From positions 248,001 through 312,000 of the forward strand of contig NZ_CP043499.1 of the NCBI RefSeq assembly GCF_009498215.1: DNA of 64,000 nt. The letters are read 5' to 3'. The DNA is from Rhizobium grahamii (GTDB taxonomy: Bacteria > Pseudomonadota > Alphaproteobacteria > Rhizobiales > Rhizobiaceae). Below, piece after piece: positions 58,281 to 64,000 of the stretch. The notes under the pieces were generated by a model. It was not told the DNA's origin. It did no database searches and saw nothing but the letters and a program-made list of their open reading frames with translations. The position numbers were made by a program, and so were the translations under genes. Every line of letters begins with the position of its first letter. Position 1 is the stretch's first letter.

Positions 58281-59573
58281 ATGAGTGGTGAATCAGAATA
58301 TCGCCCGTCGACGGGCTTAGAAAAATGGATCGATGCGCGCCTGCCGCTGCCGCGTATGGTCTACGACAGCTTCGTTGCATACCCGGTTCCGCGTAACCTG
58401 AACTATGCCTATACCTTCGGCGCCATGCTGTCGGTGATGCTGATCGTGCAGATCCTGACGGGCGTCGTGCTCGCCATGCACTATGCCGCCGAAACGACGG
58501 TTGCGTTCAACTCGGTCGAAAAGATCATGCGTGACGTCAACCACGGTTGGCTGCTGCGCTACATGCATGCCAACGGCGCGTCCTTCTTCTTCGTCGCGGT
58601 CTACCTGCACATCGCCCGCGGCCTGTACTACGGTTCCTACAAGGCACCGCGCGAAATCCTCTGGATCCTCGGCGTTCTCATCTATCTCCTGATGATGGCG
58701 ACCGGCTTCATGGGCTACGTTCTGCCCTGGGGTCAGATGTCCTTCTGGGGCGCGACTGTCATCACCGGCTTCTTCTCGGCATTCCCGCTGATCGGTGAAT
58801 GGCTTCAGCAGTTCCTGCTCGGTGGCTTCGCGGTCGAAAACCCGACGCTGAACCGCTTCTTCTCGCTGCATTACCTGCTGCCGTTCGTCATTGCCGGCGT
58901 CGTCGTCCTGCACATCTGGGCGCTGCATGTCACCGGCCAGACGAACCCGACGGGCGTCGAAGTCAAGACGAAGACGGACACTGTCCGTTTCACGCCTTAT
59001 GCGACCCTCAAGGATGCGCTCGGCGTTTCGATCTTCCTGCTCGTCTACGCCTACTTCGTCTTCTACCTGCCGAACTTCCTCGGTCACGCCGACAACTACA
59101 TTCCGGCAGACCCGTTGAAGACGCCGGCTCACATCGTTCCGGAATGGTACTTCCTGCCGTTCTACGCGATGCTGCGCTCGATCACCTTCAACGTCGGCCC
59201 GATCGACTCGAAGCTTGCAGGCGTTCTCGTCATGTTCGGCGCGATCATCGTGCTGTTCTTCCTGCCGTGGCTCGACACCTCGAACGTTCGTTCGGCGGTC
59301 TATCGTCCGTGGTACAGGCTGTTCTACTGGCTGTTCGTGATCAACGCGATCATCCTCGGCTGGCTCGGCTCTCAGCCGGCGGAAGGCCTCTACACCACGA
59401 TCTCGCAGATCTGCACGCTGCTTTACTTCGCCTTCTTTCTGGTCGTCATGCCGGTGCTTGGTCTCGTCGAGACACCGCGCCGTGTGCCGAACTCGATCAC
59501 GGAAGCCGTGCTCGAAAAGCAGGGTAAGTCTGCGGCCAAGGCGACTACCGTCAATCCGTTCGATAGGAACTGA
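58281..59573 (+). CDS. fbcB: Cytochrome b subunit of bc1 complex (accessory copy)
   Basis: The 430-residue protein is a full cytochrome b. It carries haem His residues in YMHANGASFFFVAVYLHIARGLYYGSYK and NRFFSLHYLLPFVIAGVVVLHIWALHVTG, and the Qo-site PEW in HIVPEWYFLPFYAMLRSI. Third codon positions are almost all C or G; this leaves a 419-codon open frame on the other strand. The flanking fbcF and cytochrome c1 genes do not look like this. It suggests replacement by a core-genome copy. Confidence 0.97.
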   Translation: MSGESEYRPSTGLEKWIDARLPLPRMVYDSFVAYPVPRNLNYAYTFGAMLSVMLIVQILTGVVLAMHYAAETTVAFNSVEKIMRDVNHGWLLRYMHANGASFFFVAVYLHIARGLYYGSYKAPREILWILGVLIYLLMMATGFMGYVLPWGQMSFWGATVITGFFSAFPLIGEWLQQFLLGGFAVENPTLNRFFSLHYLLPFVIAGVVVLHIWALHVTGQTNPTGVEVKTKTDTVRFTPYATLKDALGVSIFLLVYAYFVFYLPNFLGHADNYIPADPLKTPAHIVPEWYFLPFYAMLRSITFNVGPIDSKLAGVLVMFGAIIVLFFLPWLDTSNVRSAVYRPWYRLFYWLFVINAIILGWLGSQPAEGLYTTISQICTLLYFAFFLVVMPVLGLVETPRRVPNSITEAVLEKQGKSAAKATTVNPFDRN

Positions 59574-59576
59574 CAT

Positions 59577-60461
59577 ATGATCAAATTGATATCAGCGATT
59601 GGCGCATCGGCCATGGTAGCGCTCCTCGCACATTCCGCTTGCGCCGAGGAGGCGCCTCCGCAGCCGCCCGCGCTGCACACGGAAGGGACGACCCCACACT
59701 ATCCTCTGAGACATCCGAAGGAACAGGAGTGGTCGTTTGCGGGCTTTACCGGCCACTACGACAAGCAACAGCTTCAACGTGGGCTCAAGGTCTACACAGA
59801 GGTCTGTTCTGCGTGCCACTCGATGAGAATGGTAGCCTATCGTTCGTTGGCCGACCTAGGTTACAGCGACGAGCAGGTGAAGGCTTTCGCGGCGGCCCAC
59901 GAGGTGCAGGACGGCCCGGACGCCAATGGTGATATGTACACCCGCAAAGCCGTGCCTTCCGATTACTTCCCGTCGCCGTTTGCGAACGCCGAAGCGGCCG
60001 CAGCCTCCAACAACGGTGCAGCTCCCCCTGACTTCTCGCTGATCGCGAAGGCGAGGGGCATTACTCGCGGCTTCCCACAGTTCATTATCGATATGCTGCC
60101 AGGCATCGGCGGGTATCAGGAAGGCGGCCCCGACTACATCTACTCGCTATTGACTGGTTACGACGAGACGCCCCCGGCTGGACTCGAAATCGCGGAGGGA
60201 ACGAACTACAACCCGTATTTCGCCCATTCCGCCGCGCTCGCCATGCCCAAACCAATCTCCGACGACCAGGTCACCTATGAGGACGGATCACCCCAGACCG
60301 TCGACCAGTATGCTCGCGACGTATCGGCTTTCCTCATGTGGGCTGCCGAGCCCCATCTCGAGGAACGCAAACGGACAGGGTTCATGGTGATGGTGTTCCT
60401 GATAGTCTTCTCCGGCCTGGTCTATCTGACGAAGCGCTCGGTTTACTCGGGTAAGAACTGA
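59577..60461 (+). CDS. fbcC: Cytochrome c1 subunit of bc1 complex (accessory copy)
   Basis: The 294-residue protein has a signal peptide (SAIGASAMVALLAHSACAEE), a haem site in VCSACHSMRMVAYR, and a C-terminal membrane anchor (GFMVMVFLIVFSGLVYLTKRSVY). Unlike many rhizobial bc1 operons, cytochrome b and c1 are separate genes (3 bp apart), not a fused precursor. Confidence 0.95.
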   Translation: MIKLISAIGASAMVALLAHSACAEEAPPQPPALHTEGTTPHYPLRHPKEQEWSFAGFTGHYDKQQLQRGLKVYTEVCSACHSMRMVAYRSLADLGYSDEQVKAFAAAHEVQDGPDANGDMYTRKAVPSDYFPSPFANAEAAAASNNGAAPPDFSLIAKARGITRGFPQFIIDMLPGIGGYQEGGPDYIYSLLTGYDETPPAGLEIAEGTNYNPYFAHSAALAMPKPISDDQVTYEDGSPQTVDQYARDVSAFLMWAAEPHLEERKRTGFMVMVFLIVFSGLVYLTKRSVYSGKN

Positions 60462-60488
60462 AACGACTCGGAAAATCTGCAAGCTATC

Positions 60489-60512
60489 CGAGACGGGCGC
60501 GGAAACGTCTCG
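60489..60512 (+). terminator. Possible terminator after fbcC
   Basis: CGAGACG (60489-60495) pairs with CGTCTCG (60506-60512) around a 10-nt loop, 28 bp after the cytochrome c1 stop. A short TCTTT follows. Confidence 0.4.
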
Positions 60513-60515
60513 TCT

Positions 60516-60529
60516 TTGCGCCGGCGCAA
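60516..60529. promoter_or_regulatory. Perfect NnrR-type palindrome TTGCGCCGGCGCAA
   Basis: A perfect dyad, 16 bp with outer T and A, of the TTGCG-N4-CGCAA form. It is centred 67 bp before the small secreted protein at 60590. Confidence 0.7.
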
Positions 60530-60589
60530 ATAGCCGCCGGCGTCTCGCTCCAGGATGAGGTGACCCGTGCTCAACAGGAGAGAGAACCG

Positions 60590-60892
60590 ATGCGCAAGAT
60601 CACAGACCTAGGCCTTTGCTTAGTTGCAGTCGCAACACTAGCAGGTTCAGCTCAAGCCGCTGCCTGCTATCGATATGAAATTCTGCCCGTCGCCCTGAGT
60701 TGTGCCGAGAACCGCGACAATTCGGCGGACTTCGGCACTCAGTGCACGAGTCAGCCGGCCAAGATCGTCAAAGTGCAGATCGCCTGTCCAAAGGTCGCGG
60801 AGCCAGCCTCAAGCGGGGGAATATCCGGAGGCGGGGGTAGCTACGGCGACAATTGCGCGTGCGATCACCAAACTGGCGGTGGCTGGCACTGA
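60590..60892 (+). CDS. Small secreted Cys-containing protein
   Basis: The 100-residue product has a signal peptide (LGLCLVAVATLAGSAQA). The mature part has several Cys (AACYRYE, LSCAEN, TQCTS, IACPK, NCACDH), which probably form disulphides. It ends in a Gly/Ser-rich stretch (GGISGGGGSYG). It is not recognised. The perfect NnrR-type box suggests expression with denitrification. ATG 60590 is used (GAGAGAAC upstream), and a GTG at 60560 is possible. Confidence 0.55.
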   Translation: MRKITDLGLCLVAVATLAGSAQAAACYRYEILPVALSCAENRDNSADFGTQCTSQPAKIVKVQIACPKVAEPASSGGISGGGGSYGDNCACDHQTGGGWH

Positions 60893-61122
60893 CGCAATCG
60901 CGGATGCACGCCTGGACAGTGCGGGGCAACGGATAACGTTCGATCGGTGGCGAGGTCCACGAGGACAAGGTCGATGACGTCCTCCATCTTGAAGGACTGC
61001 GACGCCTTGCCCACGAGCGCCACAAGGCAATCGTCTACGATCCGAACCTCGTGCGTTACGAAGTTTCGTTCGTAACCATTGTCGAGAACAGCGAGTACAA
61101 AAAGCAAACGGTTATTATTCAT
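60865..61122 (-). CDS. Possible small hypothetical protein
   Basis: A frame of about 85 codons follows the CopC-CopD gene. It reads NNNRLLFVLAVLDNGYERNFVTHEVRIVDDCLVALVGK and DVIDLVLVDLATDRT. The opposite strand is also open, and the ribosome site is weak, so it may not be a gene. It overlaps the end of the secreted-protein gene on the other strand. Confidence 0.3.
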   Translation of the reverse strand: MNNNRLLFVLAVLDNGYERNFVTHEVRIVDDCLVALVGKASQSFKMEDVIDLVLVDLATDRTLSVAPHCPGVHPRLRQCQPPPVW

Positions 61123-61165
61123 CTGACCCGAATTATGTTGCATTGTGGGTGGTGAGGTTTCACCT

Positions 61166-62806
61166 TCATTGGGAACGGTTGGTGTCTGAGGCCGATCCAT
61201 CAATATCCACCGCGTCGTCCAGACCCGCTTCGAGATGCGCGGTGGTAAAATCGTCGATAAGCACTTGGACGTCTACCCTCCACCCGTTGGGACTTCGATA
61301 GGGGACATTCTCAGCCCTCCATTCGCCATCCCCGGAATTGAGTAGCTCATATCTTATCGCTTCGACCCCTGCAGTGGGGTTCCAAAGACGTAATGTAACG
61401 GCCCTCGGATGCATCGGACCGAAGTCGGATGCAAGTATCGTGACATGCACGCTCGCGGTATCATGAGATTTCGGCTCCAGTTCGAATTGAGCCATGGCCT
61501 TTTCTGTATGAATATGGATCGATAGCGGCTGGAGGAGAGCGTATTGGAGCTGGTCGGGTCCGGCGAAGCGCCACAGAGACGCGACGCCCACAATGACGAC
61601 AGCAAGCACGATCTCGGCCGTTATGCTAATCCGAAGTCGCCCGCAGGCCGAGATGTCTCCCTGGATGGCCGCGCCGGTGAGCCAAAATCGGTTGTAGGCT
61701 GCGAGCGCGCACAGCAACGCAACCAAGCCAATTTTGACGAGGAGCACGCGGCCGTACATCGAATCTAGCATCGAACCAAGACTAGGAAGCTCAAGAAAGG
61801 CAAGGGTGAGGCCGGCGAGCAGCATCGCGACGAAGGGAATCGGTATTGCGGCGGAAAAGGACCTTAAGGACATCTGGCGAGAGGGGCGACGGCTTAGACG
61901 CCAGAGCGGCGGAAGACTGCCTATCCAGAATAGAAGAATCCCTCCGTGGAAAAAGATGCAGGTCTTCGCCAACCATGCGGGGGTGACTACTGCGCTGTGT
62001 CCGGTGAAAGTGAACCCTGCGGAAGCAACAGCGATTGCGATCGCCGCGGTCGCCAAAGTGAACGACCGGGTTCGGAATGGCGGTAGCGCGGCGAGAATGA
62101 GCGCAACTAGGAATAAGCCCCCGGCTACCGCAACATTGCTTCGAATGGCCATCGATAGCGGCGTTGCGCCGGCGAACGTGAGGTCTGAGCCAATTTCGTC
62201 GAGTCCTTGGAGATAGAGCCCCGACCCAAGAAGAGCGAATCCTGCGAACGCAGTAAAAAGTGGTCTCTGGACACCAGCGTCCGAAGGATTGAACAGCGCG
62301 CAGAACAACCTTCCGCCCACGACATGCGCTAAAAGGATGATCGAGGCGACATGAATGAGCCAAATGGCGGTATCTAGGGCGACTGAAGGTGTTTCAGACG
62401 AGTCAGCGAGAGCTTGAGAAACCGCTCCGACGTGGAACACAACCGTGCCCCCGACTGGGTGACCGTCCTCCGAAACGACACGGTAGCTGGCGATCACGGT
62501 GCCGCGGCCAACCGACGGAAGTCGGAGCGTTATGTCCGCACCCCCGCCCGAAGAGACAAGATCAATGCTTTTGTCGTTGGTGAGCCGGGCGCTCGCCCTA
62601 ACGACTTTCACGGGCTCGTTGAAATGAAGTTGAATCTCCGCCGGCGCGTCGTTCACAACCTGATTGTTGGCGGGAGAGGACGAGATGAGCACCGCGTGAG
62701 CGTGTGCGGGAGCCGGAACAACGGCTGAGAGCAGCAGAACCAACAGGACTGCTGCTTGCATGGGGAGGGCCGCCCACGCACGTGCGATAGGCCACATGAG
62801 CGGCAT
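61166..62806 (-). CDS. CopC-CopD fusion copper-handling membrane protein
   Basis: The 546-residue protein has a signal peptide and a CopC domain that starts at the mature His (HAHAVLISSSPANNQ, then NEPVKVV and SEDGHPVGGTVVFHV). It is followed by a CopD-like eight-helix membrane domain (TAIWLIHVASIILLAHVVGGRLF, TFTGHSAV, VLLVKIGLVALLCALAAYNRFWL) and a C-terminal polar domain of 110 residues. It probably takes up copper for NirK, pseudoazurin and the CuA site. It lies in one transcript with the YcnI-like gene and pseudoazurin. Confidence 0.9.
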   Translation of the reverse strand: MPLMWPIARAWAALPMQAAVLLVLLLSAVVPAPAHAHAVLISSSPANNQVVNDAPAEIQLHFNEPVKVVRASARLTNDKSIDLVSSGGGADITLRLPSVGRGTVIASYRVVSEDGHPVGGTVVFHVGAVSQALADSSETPSVALDTAIWLIHVASIILLAHVVGGRLFCALFNPSDAGVQRPLFTAFAGFALLGSGLYLQGLDEIGSDLTFAGATPLSMAIRSNVAVAGGLFLVALILAALPPFRTRSFTLATAAIAIAVASAGFTFTGHSAVVTPAWLAKTCIFFHGGILLFWIGSLPPLWRLSRRPSRQMSLRSFSAAIPIPFVAMLLAGLTLAFLELPSLGSMLDSMYGRVLLVKIGLVALLCALAAYNRFWLTGAAIQGDISACGRLRISITAEIVLAVVIVGVASLWRFAGPDQLQYALLQPLSIHIHTEKAMAQFELEPKSHDTASVHVTILASDFGPMHPRAVTLRLWNPTAGVEAIRYELLNSGDGEWRAENVPYRSPNGWRVDVQVLIDDFTTAHLEAGLDDAVDIDGSASDTNRSQ

Positions 62807-62814
62807 TCCCTGTT

Positions 62815-63345
62815 TTATGATCGGGGCTGCTCGACGATGTCGAAGAACGGCGCGGGAGTTTCATAGTCGTCAGACGTTTTTCCCGCAGCAGGGATCTCAA
62901 TCCAGCGTTCGGCGGCGCCATCGGTGCATTCCTGAACGATGGGGACGTAGACGCGGGTACCAACGGGAAGTTCCTTGGCCACCGTACCTCGGAATACGAA
63001 TTCATCATATTCGTCGTCAGGCAGGCTGTTGCCCGAGAAAACAATCTCCGTCGTTCCGTCCTTAACGGCCTCGCCCCAGAGTTCGTACGTCTTGGCGTAG
63101 GACCCCTTGATCTTTTCGATGTTCCAGCCGGGCTTAGGCATTGGCTTGGCAGAGAGCAGGCCCTCGGGAATCTTGATGCGAACCTTGATTGTCGGCTTGC
63201 CTTCGCAGCCGTGCCCGATACGCACGACCGCCTTGTAGGCTTTTCCAGGATTTGCCTGTGTCTGCTCGAGAGTTGCGTGCGCGTATGCAGTCCCAACAGT
63301 AAAGAGTGCGGCGACTACGGCGATCGTTGCATGCTTAAACATCAT
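62815..63345 (-). CDS. YcnI-like periplasmic copper-binding protein (DUF1775)
   Basis: The 176-residue protein has a signal peptide (TIAVVAALFTVGTAYA) and then HATLEQTQANPGKAYKAVVRIGHGCEGKPTIKVRIKIPEGL, the YcnI/DUF1775 opening with the mature N-terminal His that binds copper. It is followed by the CopC-CopD gene 8 bp downstream, the same pairing as ycnI-ycnJ in Bacillus. Confidence 0.9.
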   Translation of the reverse strand: MMFKHATIAVVAALFTVGTAYAHATLEQTQANPGKAYKAVVRIGHGCEGKPTIKVRIKIPEGLLSAKPMPKPGWNIEKIKGSYAKTYELWGEAVKDGTTEIVFSGNSLPDDEYDEFVFRGTVAKELPVGTRVYVPIVQECTDGAAERWIEIPAAGKTSDDYETPAPFFDIVEQPRS

Positions 63346-63359
63346 TGTCTCCTTGGCGG

Positions 63360-63383
63360 GGCGGCCCCTTTTGGGAGGCCGCC
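63360..63383 (-). terminator. Hairpin between the pseudoazurin and ycnI-like genes
   Basis: GGCGGCC (63360-63366) pairs with GGCCGCC (63377-63383) around a 10-nt loop. On the minus strand it lies 14 bp after the pseudoazurin stop and before the ycnI-like start. It could stop most transcripts after pseudoazurin, which is usually made in large amounts, and give low read-through to the copper genes. Confidence 0.5.
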
Positions 63384-63397
63384 ATCGTCCGTGCGAC

Positions 63398-63841
63398 TTA
63401 CTGGGTGACTTGTGCGAGATCGGCGTCGAGGCGCTTGCGCACAGGGTTCGGCACCTTCGCGGTCTTGATTGCCTCAAGATTGGCCGGTGCGTCGCCCACT
63501 TGGATCAGTGCGACCATACCCATGCCAGCATGCGGTGTGCATTTGACGACGTAGGCGCCGGGGACATCGAACTTGGCCTGATACTGTTCGCTTGGCTTGG
63601 ATTTGAAATCAGTCGCTCCTTCCGGGATCAGACCCTTGTAGGTCTCCACGTTATGGCTCTTGTCGGTAGGGATGAAGGTGACGGTGTCGCCAGGGGCAAC
63701 CTTGACGAAGCCGGGTTCGAAAACCATCACGCCATCTGCGCCCTTGTTGAGCATGTGAACTTCATGGTCGGCCGCCATCAGCGGCGCAGCCGATGCGATC
63801 AGAACCGCCGTTGCAGTGATCAGACCGATATTGAAACGCAT
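63398..63841 (-). CDS. Pseudoazurin, blue-copper electron carrier
   Basis: The 147-residue protein has a signal peptide (ITATAVLIASAAPLMA) and a cupredoxin domain. The type-1 copper ligands are visible: His in DKSHNVET, then Cys, His and Met in YVVKCTPHAGMGMVALI. Pseudoazurin gives electrons to NirK. A strong FNR-type box lies 78 bp upstream. Confidence 0.95.
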   Translation of the reverse strand: MRFNIGLITATAVLIASAAPLMAADHEVHMLNKGADGVMVFEPGFVKVAPGDTVTFIPTDKSHNVETYKGLIPEGATDFKSKPSEQYQAKFDVPGAYVVKCTPHAGMGMVALIQVGDAPANLEAIKTAKVPNPVRKRLDADLAQVTQ

Positions 63842-63912
63842 TGCATTCTCCTGTGGTAAGGGGCCAACCTTGGCCTCGGGAAGAGTTCTATGCGATAGGC
63901 AGCCCCCGCTCT

Positions 63913-63926
63913 TTGACCAGCGTCAA
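63913..63926. promoter_or_regulatory. FNR/NnrR-type palindrome TTGACCAGCGTCAA upstream of pseudoazurin
   Basis: A symmetric TTGAC-N4-GTCAA site (16 bp with outer bases), centred about 78 bp before the pseudoazurin start. Confidence 0.7.
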
Positions 63927-64000
63927 ATTTGGCGCAAAGAGTTGAGAAAATCCGCAAGCGGGAACCGGAAGCGTTGCGAGCCCGTTCTCATCCTTTGATG

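Noticed and set aside
58317..59576. 419-codon minus-strand ORF
   Set aside because: It lies fully antisense to cytochrome b and reflects very high third-position GC; the translation is Arg/Asp/His-rich and has no family.
1..64000. CRISPR array, rRNA or tRNA genes
   Set aside because: No regularly spaced repeats, rRNA segments or tRNA cloverleaf sequences were recognised by eye; a tRNA scan was not possible.

Overview
The window looks like accessory DNA, probably a plasmid or chromid, of a denitrifying alphaproteobacterium of the Rhizobiaceae (Rhizobium/Ensifer/Agrobacterium type). The basis is gene content (copper nirK with nirV, nnrR, nnrS, nnrU, pseudoazurin, napEFDABC, norEF and norCBQD), gene order and protein style. 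No nosRZ, rRNA, tRNA or CRISPR array was seen.

Left part (1-11.4 kb), mobile and unknown genes: a minus-strand operon runs into the left edge. It has six unrecognised genes (6.3-2.9 kb), a TnsA-like endonuclease, and a TnsB-like DDE transposase that is cut by the window edge and preceded by a diverged copy of its own N-terminal segment. Beyond it lie an unknown plus-strand gene, a 698-residue C5-cytosine-methyltransferase-like protein with its catalytic motifs erased, a PIN-domain (VapC) toxin and a divergent Phd-like antitoxin.

Middle part (11.4-40.2 kb), support genes for anaerobic respiration: a TatA-like protein; ubiTUV with a ubiD/ubiX pair (oxygen-independent ubiquinone synthesis); nnrU; ftrABCD ferrous-iron uptake (ftrA frameshifted); an IS256 remnant; nirK-nirV-nnrR-Rrf2 regulator; nnrS; an antitoxin with a decayed ParE; a module of three DUF2249 proteins, a DUF59 protein and a 12-helix membrane protein; hemN; BON, DksA-like and FMN-binding proteins; an Aer-like PAS protein; hemE; and a hemerythrin-like protein.

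Right part (40.2-64 kb), electron transport: norEF is followed by a complete B-family haem-copper oxidase module (cytochromes c, CuA subunit II, subunit I), then norCBQD, napEFDABC, a second cytochrome bc1 operon (fbcFBC), a CopC-CopD fusion, a YcnI-like protein and pseudoazurin.

At least a dozen 14-bp palindromes of the FNR/NnrR type (TTG-N8-CAA, mostly TTGAY-N4-RTCAA or TTGC-type) lie 40-140 bp upstream of nearly every transcription unit from 12 to 64 kb. The reading is one NnrR/FNR regulon that supplies quinone, haem, iron, Tat export, bc1 complex, electron carriers and the nitrate, nitrite and NO reductases together. Several genes carry single-base frameshifts, two of them in 4-base C/G runs, so sequencing error and real decay both need to be considered.
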